Origin: Pseudomonadota bacterium
GTDB taxonomy: Bacteria > Pseudomonadota > Gammaproteobacteria > Steroidobacterales > Steroidobacteraceae
Reading direction: 5' to 3'
Assembly: GCA_021808035.1 (NCBI GenBank)
Contig: JAKBCG010000047.1
Coordinates: 1-11,843, forward strand
Length of the DNA: 11,843 nucleotides
The translations under genes were made by a program, and so were the position numbers. Below are positions 1 to 6,639 of the stretch, in pieces. How positions within the stretch are numbered: position 1 is the stretch's first letter; the number at the start of each line of letters is the position of its first letter. The notes beneath the pieces are model-generated. The model was not told the DNA's origin, ran no database searches, and saw nothing but the letters and a program-made list of their open reading frames with translations.

Positions 1-63
1 GTCGTCGCGACGATGTGCATCGGCGGCGGCATGGGCGCCGCGGGCCTGTTCGAGGTGTACTGA
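1..63 (+). CDS. Thiolase (acetyl-CoA acetyltransferase family), C-terminal fragment
   Basis: Only the last 20 codons and the TGA stop lie in the window; the gene begins to the left. The tail reads VVATMCIGGGMGAAGLFEVY. The CIGGG-x-GAAGLFE pattern is the conserved C-terminal block of thiolases, which contains the second active-site cysteine and the glycine loop. Family knowledge: these enzymes make or cleave 3-ketoacyl-CoA in the cytoplasm, in beta-oxidation or acetoacetyl-CoA synthesis. The fragment is too short to say which subfamily it belongs to. The next gene starts 53 bases downstream on the same strand with no clear promoter between, so co-transcription is possible. Confidence 0.85.
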   Translation, partial: VVATMCIGGGMGAAGLFEVY

Positions 64-116
64 ACGTTCGGCCTATCGAGACTTGACCGGGCCGACGCTT
101 GGGTTGGTGACTCGAC

Positions 117-1100
117 ATGGCGGAATCGCTCCTCGAGAATTTCGACGCGGAACGACTGATCCCCGGGTTCACCGCCCCGGTCCTCTCCGATAGCGCACCC
201 GATCCGGCGGCGTTGGCAGAGGCCGACCGCCGTATGCGAATGTGGAGCAGCGACGTCTCCGGGGATTGGTTGCCCGGCAGCGACGCGCACCGGCGCGAAG
301 CCTGTCGAATGTTCCGCGAGACCTTCAATCCCTATCGGCCGGCGGTGCTCGACTGGCCGCGGCTCGATCCGGCGACGCAGGCACGGATCGTCGCGCTTCC
401 GATCTGGGATATCGCGGTACAGACCGAGGGCAAGGCCAGATTACGCATGGCGGCGTACGCCCGCACCGTCGAAGATCCCGATATGCGGCGCGCGCTCGCG
501 CTGAACGCGTGGGAGGAAAGTCGTCACAAGGAGGTCCTGTCGCGGCTGGTCGCCGTCTATGGGATACCGCTCGCGAGCGAGGCGACGTATCCCTACCCAA
601 AGGACGCGGAGTGGGCGTATCTCGTGACGGGCTACAGCGAGTGCATCGACAGCTTCTTCGCGTTCGGACTGTTCGAGGTCGCTCGTCGGTCGGGGCTGTT
701 CCCGCCGGCGCTGATCGACACGTTCGAGCCGGTGATCCAGGAAGAGTGCCGGCACATCCTGCTGTTCGCAAACTGGGTCGCGTGGTATCGCGCGAACCTA
801 CCGTGGTGGCGCCGAATCCGCTTCGAACTCAGGGTCGCGGCGGTATGGGCGTTCCTCGTGTGGGAGCGAATCGGTCTGGCGCGAACGCTCGATGGCGAGG
901 GTAACGAACACCGTCAGGACAACAATTTCACGGTCAGCGGAGCGCAGTCGGTCACCGGCGAGGAGATCCACACCGGCGAGTTGTTGCGGCTGTGTCTCCA
1001 GGAGAACGACCGGCGCTTCGCCGGTTACGACGCGCGATTGCTGCGTCCGACGACGATGCCCCGGCTGGTGCAGTTCGCGCTGCGATTCATCCGCCGCTGA
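117..1100 (+). CDS. Ferritin-like diiron-domain protein
   Basis: This 327-residue protein has the ligand pattern of a ferritin-like four-helix diiron protein: E104 (QTEGKAR), E134 and H137 (EESRH), E175 (YSECID), then E210 and H213 (EECRH). That is two E-x2-H pairs plus two lone glutamates, the full set for a carboxylate-bridged diiron site. Related folds include ferritins, rubrerythrins, fatty-acid desaturases and small-molecule oxygenases, so the reaction cannot be named. There is no signal peptide; the tryptophan-rich stretch near residues 228-252 could be a hydrophobic or membrane-touching helix. The ATG at 117 has no strong Shine-Dalgarno; the next in-frame ATG (near 234) would lose about 40 residues without a better site. 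Its last 14 bases overlap the end of the opposing TetR gene. Placement after a thiolase might hint at acyl or lipid chemistry, but that is inference. Confidence 0.7.
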   Translation: MAESLLENFDAERLIPGFTAPVLSDSAPDPAALAEADRRMRMWSSDVSGDWLPGSDAHRREACRMFRETFNPYRPAVLDWPRLDPATQARIVALPIWDIAVQTEGKARLRMAAYARTVEDPDMRRALALNAWEESRHKEVLSRLVAVYGIPLASEATYPYPKDAEWAYLVTGYSECIDSFFAFGLFEVARRSGLFPPALIDTFEPVIQEECRHILLFANWVAWYRANLPWWRRIRFELRVAAVWAFLVWERIGLARTLDGEGNEHRQDNNFTVSGAQSVTGEEIHTGELLRLCLQENDRRFAGYDARLLRPTTMPRLVQFALRFIRR

Positions 1101-1680
1101 CCGCCGGCGCGGCGAGCGGGGAGAGGCCGCCGCGGATCATCGCGGCCGCGGCTTCGGCGCCGGCATCGGCTGCAGCGAGCAAGGTCTTCGCAGCCATCCC
1201 CGCCCGCGCCATCGCATTCATGCCGAGAAGCACGGCGATCACGTAGGAACCGACCGGCTCCGGAGCCTTGCGGCGAATCGCCGCGAACAATGCGCGTTCG
1301 AGTTTTGCGAGGTGGTCGCGCGTCGCGCGTCCCGCTGGCGGAGGCTGGCCCGCCGCCGACAGGAACATGCAGCCGCGACCGGTGTTCTGCGCAAGGAATC
1401 GCCCGACGAACCGAATGAACCCGGCGACCTGGTCGGCCGGCGGATGGGGCGAGTCCAAGGTTGCGATCGCTGCCGCGGTGACGGTGCTCGCGTACCGATC
1501 GAGCGCGCGCCGCCAGGCTGCTTCCTTGTCGCCGAACGCGGCGTAGAAGCTACCGCGTTTCACTCCGATCCGCTGCTGCAGGTCGTCGACGGACGTCCCC
1601 GCGAATCCGCGATCCCAGAACGCTTCGACGATCTGGTCGAGAGCCGTGTCGGTATCGAAACTGCGGGGACGTCCTGCCAT
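1087..1680 (-). CDS. TetR/AcrR-family transcriptional repressor
   Basis: This 197-residue protein has the size and N-terminal layout of TetR regulators. A helix-turn-helix spans about residues 14-50: ALDQIVEAFWDRGFAGTS, then VDDLQQRIGVKRGSFYAAFG, matching the usual G-F-x-x-T-S ... G-x-x-x-G-S-F-Y-x-x-F-x-x-K-E pattern. The C-terminal part is the variable ligand-binding domain; the ligand is unknown. The ATG at 1680 is preceded by AAGGA a few bases upstream. The gene lies 18 bases after the CMD-family gene on the same strand, so the two are almost certainly one transcript. The 22-bp dyad over that operon's promoter (2331-2352) is the best candidate operator, implying autorepression and control of the CMD gene. 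The 3' end overlaps the ferritin-like gene tail-to-tail by 14 bases. Confidence 0.9.
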   Translation of the reverse strand: MAGRPRSFDTDTALDQIVEAFWDRGFAGTSVDDLQQRIGVKRGSFYAAFGDKEAAWRRALDRYASTVTAAAIATLDSPHPPADQVAGFIRFVGRFLAQNTGRGCMFLSAAGQPPPAGRATRDHLAKLERALFAAIRRKAPEPVGSYVIAVLLGMNAMARAGMAAKTLLAAADAGAEAAAAMIRGGLSPLAAPAVSGG

Positions 1681-1698
1681 GAAGTCCTTCGTTTCGCC

Positions 1699-2271
1699 TC
1701 AGGCGGCTGCCTGCGCCTGCGCCGGCGCCGTCCACGCGTGTGCGGCGAACGGGGCATCCACCGGCGTCGCGGCGAGGTGGTTCACGTAGTTCGACATCAC
1801 CTTCTGCGCGAGTCCGAGCAGGATATCCAGAACGTTGCGCTGGGTAAATCCCGCGGCCAGGAACGCTTTCACGTCCGCCTCTGCGACGTTGCCCCGCTGA
1901 CGCACGAGCCTCAAGGTGAACTGGCGCAAGGTCTCGAGGCGCGCGTCCGGCAGCGGACGCGCGTCGCGCAGCGCCGCGACCGTCGCCTCATCGAGGCCCT
2001 GCGCCTTCGCGATCCAGGTGTGCGCGGGCACGCAATAGTGGCAACCGTGCTCGACGTTGATCGCGAGCCACACCACGTTGCGTTCCGCGACGCTCAGGCT
2101 CGTATGCTCGAAGAGGTCGTGCAGCTTCTTGTACGCATCGAGGTGTTCGGGCGACTCGGCCATCACTGCGTGCAGGTTCGGGACCATTCCGTAGGACTTC
2201 AACGAGTGCTCGAGCAGGGGTTTGCTCGCGGCCGGGGCGCTGTCCAGGGTGTGAATCTTGAATGTCGACAT
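1699..2271 (-). CDS. Carboxymuconolactone decarboxylase (CMD/AhpD-like) family protein
   Basis: A 190-residue protein with the AhpD-type redox motif: E74-H-G-C77-H-Y-C80-V-P-A-H84, i.e. Cys-x2-Cys with a histidine four residues after the second Cys and a glutamate just before. In AhpD this motif carries alkylhydroperoxidase-type thiol chemistry, so a cytoplasmic peroxidase or thiol-oxidoreductase role is more likely than true 4-carboxymuconolactone decarboxylation; the substrate is unknown. The ATG at 2271 has a strong AAGGAG Shine-Dalgarno at 2277-2282, five bases upstream. It is the first gene of a two-gene operon with the TetR repressor and is transcribed from a promoter overlapped by a dyad (2320-2352). 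The alanine/glutamine-rich end (residues about 180-190) is a low-complexity tail. Induction by an electrophile or peroxide through TetR is inference. Confidence 0.85.
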   Translation of the reverse strand: MSTFKIHTLDSAPAASKPLLEHSLKSYGMVPNLHAVMAESPEHLDAYKKLHDLFEHTSLSVAERNVVWLAINVEHGCHYCVPAHTWIAKAQGLDEATVAALRDARPLPDARLETLRQFTLRLVRQRGNVAEADVKAFLAAGFTQRNVLDILLGLAQKVMSNYVNHLAATPVDAPFAAHAWTAPAQAQAAA

Positions 2272-2319
2272 GTTCGCTCCTTCGATTTCGGGGGTCGGGG
2301 AAAATCAACAGGCGGGCGC

Positions 2320-2352
2320 AGAATACGGAATTCTGGACTAAATAGTCAAGAA
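2320..2352 (-). promoter_or_regulatory. Promoter of the CMD-TetR operon with overlapping operator dyad
   Basis: Read on the minus strand, TTGACT (2349-2344) is a 5/6 match to a sigma70 -35 box. It is followed after 18 bases by TATTCT (2325-2320), a 4/6 match to a -10 box, predicting a start near 2313 and a leader of about 40 bases. Over the -35 box sits a dyad at 2331-2352 with arms TTCTnGACTA and TAGTCnAGAA, 20 of 22 positions symmetric, centred on AA. The size and symmetry suit a TetR dimer, and the TetR gene is the second gene of this operon. Binding here would block RNA polymerase. The boxes and symmetry are seen directly; the regulator assignment is inference. Confidence 0.65.
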
Positions 2353-2389
2353 ATGCGCGAACGACTCGTCCCCCCGGTTTGCTCCGCGT

Positions 2390-2409
2390 TCAGGCGGCGT
2401 CAGGCGGCG
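2390..2409. repeat. 10-bp tandem duplication
   Basis: TCAGGCGGCG occurs twice back to back between the end of the haloacid dehalogenase gene (stop at 2425) and the promoter of the CMD gene. It lies in a GC-rich stretch with a GGCCGGCC palindrome just beyond, but there is no T-run, so this is not a convincing terminator. Most likely a simple replication-slippage duplication without function. Confidence 0.6.
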
Positions 2410-2424
2410 GCCGGCCGGGCTCGC

Positions 2425-3147
2425 TCAGCCGGGGTTCTCCAGCAATGCCGGCAGTTCCGCGAGACTGCGAATCTCGTGGTCCGGCCGCCCGGGAAGCCGC
2501 TCTCGTCGCTGGGCATAGCGGTTGCACCAGACGACGCGCATCCCGAAGGCCGACGCCGCGTACGCGTCCCAGGCGTTCGACGACTGGAACGACACCTGGC
2601 GGGCCTCCAGTCCGAGCTGCCGCAGGCAGAATTCGTACACTCGGGGGTGCGTCTTGTACTTCTGTACCGTGTCGGCCGACAGCACCGCGTCGAACAGATC
2701 GCCGATCCCGGCCGCGCGGACCGCCGCGCTCAGCATCGCGGGGGTCCCGTTCGAGAGGATCGCGGTGACGAACCCCGATTGACGCAACCGTCGCAGTACG
2801 TCGGGCACCTCCGGAAACGCCGCGAGGGTCATGTACAGTTCCATCAGCCGCGCGTGCAACGGCGTGCTCGCGATGCCGAGACTGTCGAGCGCGAAGTCCA
2901 GCGCATCGCTCGTGACCTGCCAGAAATCGGCATACTCGCCTTGCAGGGTTCGCAGCCACGTGTACTGAAGCTGCTTGTCGCGCCAGGACGCGGTCAACGC
3001 CGCGCGAACGTCGGACGGGATGTCGGTGCAGCGCGCGGTCGCGGACGCAAAGTCGAACAGGGTTCCATACGCATCGAACACGCAGGCGCGGATGCCGCGC
3101 AGCCGGGTCGGCTCGACGGGTGGGGTCGGTGCAATGGTGTCGCTCAT
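2425..3147 (-). CDS. Type II (S)-2-haloacid dehalogenase, HAD superfamily
   Basis: This 240-residue protein is close to the usual 220-240 residues of L-2-haloacid dehalogenases. Those enzymes hydrolyse (S)-2-haloalkanoates to (R)-2-hydroxyalkanoates in the cytoplasm. All expected residues are visible: nucleophile D25 in VFDAYGTLFD with T29, R66 in YTWLRTLQG, S132-N133 in LSNGTP, K165 in QKYKTHPRVYE, and S189-S190-N191-A-W-D194. The SSNAWD motif separates this class from generic HAD phosphatases, although natural substrates may be other 2-substituted acids. The ATG at 3147 is chosen over the TTG directly before it (3150) because AAGGA (3160-3156) lies eight bases upstream of the ATG. It is on the same strand as the CMD-TetR operon but separated from it by 153 bases containing that operon's promoter. 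Confidence 0.88.
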   Translation of the reverse strand: MSDTIAPTPPVEPTRLRGIRACVFDAYGTLFDFASATARCTDIPSDVRAALTASWRDKQLQYTWLRTLQGEYADFWQVTSDALDFALDSLGIASTPLHARLMELYMTLAAFPEVPDVLRRLRQSGFVTAILSNGTPAMLSAAVRAAGIGDLFDAVLSADTVQKYKTHPRVYEFCLRQLGLEARQVSFQSSNAWDAYAASAFGMRVVWCNRYAQRRERLPGRPDHEIRSLAELPALLENPG

Positions 3148-3232
3148 CAAGGAGTTCCTTTGCTCGGTGTCGGTGGATATCGCTGCGGCCGGGGTGCACG
3201 CGGACGCGTGTCCGAGCAGCGACCCGTTCTTC

Positions 3233-3262
3233 TATAATCCACCGATCGATTCGATTCAATCG
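3233..3262 (+). promoter_or_regulatory. Candidate promoter -10 and downstream palindrome for the DsbA-like gene
   Basis: TATAAT at 3233-3238 is a perfect -10 consensus in an otherwise GC-rich intergenic region, on the strand of the DsbA-like/methyltransferase pair. No good -35 box lies 16-18 bases upstream. Just downstream, near the expected +8 to +18, is CGATT-C-AATCG (3252-3262), an odd-centred perfect palindrome within a run of repeated CGATT units. It could be an operator, but the regulator is unknown. Confidence 0.4.
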
Positions 3263-3315
3263 CGCGCGGGTTCGGACGGTGCTGGCCGGCCGGCATGGCG
3301 CGCAAGGAGGTGGTC

Positions 3316-3960
3316 GTGAGCGGCCCGCATCTGGTGTATTTCGCCGATCCGATGTGTTCCTGGTGCTGGGGTTTTTCGCCGGTCATCGAGGCGATCGATC
3401 GGCAGTTCGGCGAGCTTTTGCCCGTTCACCTCGTGTTGGGCGGCCTGCGTCCCGGCAATCGAACTCCGATGGGCGTACACGAACGCGACGAGATTCGCAG
3501 TCACTGGGAGCACGTCCACGAGGCTTCCGGGCAGCCGTTCGACTTCTCGTTCTTCGAGCGCGCCGACTTCGTGTACGACACCGAGCCCGCGAGCCGTGCG
3601 GCCGTCGTGATGCGACGGCGAAGCATGACCGATGGATTGGCCGGACTGCGCCGCTTGCAACGCGCGTTCTACGCCGAGAATCGCGACGTCACCGATCCGC
3701 AAGTCCTGTGCGCACTTGCCGAGGAACTCGACTTCGATGTCGCGCGCTTTCGTGCCGACTTCGAGGCCGAGGACACGATCCGCGAGACACGGTCCGATTT
3801 CGAGACTGCGCAACGCATCGGCGTGCGCGGATTTCCGACGATGATCGCGGGCGCCGGCGGATCCGCGCCGTACACGCTCGTCACGCACGGCTTCCAGCCG
3901 GCGGAGCGCATCCTGCCGGGATTGGAACGGTGGCTCGCTAAGGTTGGATCCGCGAATTAG
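3316..3960 (+). CDS. DsbA-family (thioredoxin-fold) protein, cytoplasmic
   Basis: A 214-residue protein with a thioredoxin-fold CxxC at C14-S-W-C17 (in YFADPMCSWCWGF) and a cis-proline loop G-F-P174-T-M. The long helical insertion between them (about residues 45-165) is typical of the DsbA/FrnE group. No signal peptide is present, so it should act in the cytoplasm as a thiol-disulfide oxidoreductase or a glutathione-S-transferase kappa/isomerase-like enzyme; the substrate is unknown. The GTG start at 3316 is preferred because AAGGAGG (3304-3310) ends five bases before it. The in-frame ATG at 3295 lies upstream of that site and has no Shine-Dalgarno. The methyltransferase start follows 22 bases after the stop, so the two form an operon. 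Confidence 0.85.
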   Translation: MSGPHLVYFADPMCSWCWGFSPVIEAIDRQFGELLPVHLVLGGLRPGNRTPMGVHERDEIRSHWEHVHEASGQPFDFSFFERADFVYDTEPASRAAVVMRRRSMTDGLAGLRRLQRAFYAENRDVTDPQVLCALAEELDFDVARFRADFEAEDTIRETRSDFETAQRIGVRGFPTMIAGAGGSAPYTLVTHGFQPAERILPGLERWLAKVGSAN

Positions 3961-3982
3961 CTGCCATCGAAAGGATGTGCCC

Positions 3983-4630
3983 ATGACGAATGCGTTACAG
4001 AGCGAGAATCGATCGCGCTTCGACCAGATCGCCGCGGAGTGGGACGACTCGCCGCTGCGCGCCGGGATCGCGACGGCCGTCGCGGATGCAATCGCGGCGG
4101 CGGTGCCGTTGTCACCGCGGTGGAACGCGCTGGAATACGGCTGCGGCACCGGCCTCGTCGGCGTGCGTCTGCTGCCGCGACTCGGTCACCTGCTCGCGAC
4201 CGACCTGTCGCCGGGGATGCTCGCGGTGCTGCGCGAGAAGGCCGCCGCGGCCGGCCTCGATCGGATCTCCACGCAAGTGCTCGACCTGACCACGGCGCCG
4301 ACGCCGGCGGAGCGCTACGATTTCCTCTTCACCAGCATGGCGCTGCACCATATTCCCGATGTGGAATCGCTGGTTCACGCGTTCGGCGCGATGCTGGTTC
4401 CGGGCGGTTGGATCGCGCTCGCGGACCTCGATGCGGAAGACGGCGGCTTCCACGGCCCCGATGTGCCGGGCGTCGCGCATCATGGGTTCGATCGCACGCA
4501 GGTGCAACGCTGGTTGAGCGAGGCGGGTTTCACGGACGTGGCTTTCCGCACCGCGCACACGGTCGAGAAGACCCGCGACGGCGAGACGCGACGCTATCCG
4601 ATATTCCTCGCCACCGCGCGCCATCCATAG
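3983..4630 (+). CDS. Class I SAM-dependent methyltransferase
   Basis: This 215-residue protein has the class I methyltransferase core: motif I E51-Y-G-C-G-T-G57 for the SAM glycine loop, an acidic residue at the end of strand 2 (LLATDLSPGM, D74), and the post-strand-4 segment FTSMALHHIPD near residues 116-126. The size and the LHHIPD segment fit small Methyltransf_11/25-type enzymes acting on small molecules, but the acceptor is not identifiable. The ATG at 3983 is chosen because AAGGA (3971-3975) lies seven bases upstream; a TTG at 3944 would overlap the previous gene and has no such site. It is the second gene after the DsbA-like protein. No convincing terminator hairpin follows before the radical SAM promoter. 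Confidence 0.85.
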   Translation: MTNALQSENRSRFDQIAAEWDDSPLRAGIATAVADAIAAAVPLSPRWNALEYGCGTGLVGVRLLPRLGHLLATDLSPGMLAVLREKAAAAGLDRISTQVLDLTTAPTPAERYDFLFTSMALHHIPDVESLVHAFGAMLVPGGWIALADLDAEDGGFHGPDVPGVAHHGFDRTQVQRWLSEAGFTDVAFRTAHTVEKTRDGETRRYPIFLATARHP

Positions 4631-4689
4631 ATCCCGTGCAGGGCGCCGTGCGAACGGATAATGATTCTTTTTCGAGTTAAGTCGTTGAT

Positions 4690-4718
4690 TTGACAGTGCT
4701 CTTTTTGCAGCATAAAAA
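4690..4718 (+). promoter_or_regulatory. Sigma70-like promoter of the radical SAM gene
   Basis: A perfect TTGACA -35 box (4690-4695), a 17-base spacer and TAAAAA (4713-4718, 4/6 match) lie in a short AT-rich island within the GC-rich window. This predicts a start near 4725 and a leader of about 40 bases. CTTTTT (4701-4706) and AAAAAG (4714-4719) form a small inverted repeat across the spacer and -10 box. The promoter implies the radical SAM gene is expressed independently of the two genes upstream. Confidence 0.6.
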
Positions 4719-4766
4719 GTCGCCCAGACGCGGGGGAACTGTTTGCCGAGGCGACGAGAGGCGACG

Positions 4767-5954
4767 ATGGCGCTGAACCAATTCCAGATCGTGTACTTCG
4801 AGGCGACGCGACGGTGCAATCTGCGCTGCCCGTCCTGCATGACCGGCAGCAACGATCCGCGGAAAGTGCGCCGGCGCGTCCGCAGCGAATTGACGCTCGA
4901 GGAGATCCGCGATCGAGTGCTGATCCCGGCGCGACGCGTCGGCGTCCATACGGTCGGATGGAGCGGGGGCGAGTTCCTGCTGCGCAAGGACGCGCTCGAC
5001 CTGCTGCGCTTGACGGTCGAGATGGATCTCGGGTGTTCGGTCTTGAGCAACTGCAAGGCGCTGACCCGGCAACGGCTCGAACGAATCAAGGAAGTCACCC
5101 GCGGTCGCGCGAAGATCATCGTCGGACTGAACGCGCTCGACGAGGAGAACCGCTGGAGCCGCGACAGCGATTCCGACCGCTCGCTGCAGGTGCTGCAGGA
5201 TTGCGCCGAGCTCGAGCTCGGGCGGCATGTGGTGATCACGATCGGCAAGTACAACACCGAGAGCTTCGACAAGACGATCGACTACATCGTCAAGAACAAT
5301 ATCTCCTACAACCGCTCGCCGCTGGTCGCGCGCGGCTCGGGCTCGCAATGCTTCGACCAGCTGGGATTCGACCGGCACGACCTGGAGAGACATTTTCATC
5401 CGGCCTTGCGCCGCAACCCGCACGGCTATGTCAGTTACACGCCGTTCTTTCTGTCGCCGGAGCTGCATGCCGAGGCCTCGGGCGGGGTCCGCAACAACAC
5501 CGTCCCCGAGAACCCGGCGATCGGTTGCTGGGCGGGGTCCTGGCTCGCGATCAACGCCGAAGGCGACGTATCGGTGTGTCCGGTGCTGCTCGACGTGCTG
5601 AACGGCGGCAACGTCCGCGATTTCCCGATCGACGAGCTGGTCGAACGCAGCGAGTTGTTCGCGAATATCACCGATCGGTCGCGGCTCAAGGGCCGCTGCG
5701 GCCGCTGCCGCTATCAGTACACCTGCGGCGGCTGCCGCGCGATGGCGTACTTTCACACCGGCGATTACCTCGGCGAGGACCCCACCTGCTTCTTCGACCC
5801 GGTGGACCGATCGACCGTGAGCGAGCACGAGGAGGAGACGAACCGGGTGTTCCGGAAATACCTGCTGGTCGCGCGCGCGGCCGGCGTGTACAAGCCGCCA
5901 GCGGACCGGCGCCGCGAGGCCGCGGCGCGGCCGCTCGAAAAGGATACGGCTTGA
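4767..5954 (+). CDS. Radical SAM protein with C-terminal SPASM domain
   Basis: A 395-residue protein. The radical SAM cluster motif is C17-x3-C21-x2-C24 (CNLRCPSC), followed by the SAM-binding GGE motif (GWSGGEF, 64-70). The C-terminal SPASM region has seven cysteines: C254 and C271 in a C-x11-G-x4-C pattern, then C311, C314, C320, C323 and C341. The tail CGRC-x5-CGGCRA ... TGDYLGEDPTC resembles the SPASM ends of PqqE and NirJ/AhbC, which modify peptides or haem precursors. SPASM enzymes bind auxiliary Fe-S clusters and often act on peptides. No precursor peptide, RRE-domain protein or haem-pathway gene is adjacent, so the substrate is unknown. The ATG at 4767 has GAGAGG five bases upstream; a TTG at 4743 is the alternative. 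It has its own promoter and converges on msrQ, nine bases away. Confidence 0.88.
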   Translation: MALNQFQIVYFEATRRCNLRCPSCMTGSNDPRKVRRRVRSELTLEEIRDRVLIPARRVGVHTVGWSGGEFLLRKDALDLLRLTVEMDLGCSVLSNCKALTRQRLERIKEVTRGRAKIIVGLNALDEENRWSRDSDSDRSLQVLQDCAELELGRHVVITIGKYNTESFDKTIDYIVKNNISYNRSPLVARGSGSQCFDQLGFDRHDLERHFHPALRRNPHGYVSYTPFFLSPELHAEASGGVRNNTVPENPAIGCWAGSWLAINAEGDVSVCPVLLDVLNGGNVRDFPIDELVERSELFANITDRSRLKGRCGRCRYQYTCGGCRAMAYFHTGDYLGEDPTCFFDPVDRSTVSEHEEETNRVFRKYLLVARAAGVYKPPADRRREAAARPLEKDTA

Positions 5955-5963
5955 CCCGACGGT

Positions 5964-6635
5964 TCAGGCGGTGAGCGCGCCGCGCCGGCCGGCGATCATC
6001 CGGCGCAACCACCGGCTGCGCAGCAGCCGATAGCCGAGCAGCACCGCGAGTACCGCGGCGTAACGGATCGGCATGCGGACATCGATCTTCTCCTGCCAGT
6101 AGTAGTGCCAGATCCCGAGCGCCGCGATCCCGTAGATCAACCGGTGGAGCCGGGTCCAGCGACGGCCGAGTCGGCGCATCATCCGGTTCGTCGAGGTCAC
6201 CGCGAGCGGCAGCAGCAGCAAGAGCGCGGTGAATCCGACGGTGATGTAGGGGCGCTTCACGATGTCCGCGCCGACCATGTGCCAGTCGAAGTCGAGGTCC
6301 AGCACGACGTACACGCTGAAGTGCACGAGCGCATAGAAGAACGCGAACAGGCCGAGCATCCGCCGCAACCGCAGCAGCTGCAGGTGCCGGGCGAGGTCGT
6401 GCACCGGCGTGACCATCAGCGTGAGCAGGATGAAGTCGAGCGCGGTCTTGCCGTTCTCGAGCTCGAGGAACTTCACCGGATCGACGCCGGCGCTGAACCC
6501 GAACCAGCCGAATAGCGCGCAGACCATCCACCCGAGCGGCACCAGGCTTGCGACGAACACGATCGGCTTGACGATCGAGCGGTAGCCGCGCTCGACGGTC
6601 AGGCCGCGGCGCGGCGGGTTCGGCGTGTCGGCCAT
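5964..6635 (-). CDS. msrQ: MsrQ, membrane haem subunit of the periplasmic methionine sulfoxide reductase
   Basis: This 223-residue polytopic membrane protein of the ferric-reductase-like (YedZ) family passes electrons from the quinone pool or cytoplasmic flavin reductase to MsrP. Hydrophobic segments lie near residues 22-46, 64-78, 92-113, 130-147, 165-180 and 191-204. Histidines H105 (FYALVHF), H164 (TRLHRL) and H177 (GIWHYYW) have nearly the spacing of the haem-ligand histidines described in E. coli MsrQ. The ATG at 6635 is chosen over an upstream in-frame start because AGGA lies directly before it, overlapping the msrP stop, with only four bases between the msrP stop codon and this ATG. 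That arrangement suggests translational coupling. A standard two-gene msrPQ operon, with msrP first. Confidence 0.95.
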   Translation of the reverse strand: MADTPNPPRRGLTVERGYRSIVKPIVFVASLVPLGWMVCALFGWFGFSAGVDPVKFLELENGKTALDFILLTLMVTPVHDLARHLQLLRLRRMLGLFAFFYALVHFSVYVVLDLDFDWHMVGADIVKRPYITVGFTALLLLLPLAVTSTNRMMRRLGRRWTRLHRLIYGIAALGIWHYYWQEKIDVRMPIRYAAVLAVLLGYRLLRSRWLRRMIAGRRGALTA

Positions 6636-6639
6636 CGTC

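Noticed and set aside
62..69. GAACGTTC palindrome after the thiolase stop
   Set aside because: An isolated 8-bp palindrome with no promoter boxes nearby; expected by chance.
2389..2398. GTTCAGGCGG shared with 5962-5971 as a dispersed repeat
   Set aside because: Ten bases of GC-rich sequence; the 5962-5971 copy is simply the end of msrQ, and flanking bases differ. No sign of a mobile element.
892..3237. A 781-codon open frame on the plus strand
   Set aside because: It lies antisense to the TetR, CMD and haloacid dehalogenase genes, all of which have clear family motifs. Its translation is arginine-rich with no recognisable domain, as expected for a shadow frame in GC-rich DNA.
4701..4719. 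CTTTTT/AAAAAG inverted repeat as a terminator of the methyltransferase operon
   Set aside because: The stem is six A-T pairs and sits on the promoter spacer and -10 box; it lacks the GC-rich stem of an intrinsic terminator.
4631..4766. Possible precursor peptide for the radical SAM enzyme
   Set aside because: The only short frames here are about 10-14 codons, without a Shine-Dalgarno or a leader/core pattern. The region is better explained as a promoter and leader.
4112..5828. Two long minus-strand frames (4112-5272 and 4677-5828)
   Set aside because: They are antisense to the methyltransferase and radical SAM genes, show no motifs, and have low-complexity Arg/Ser or Arg/Val/Ala composition.
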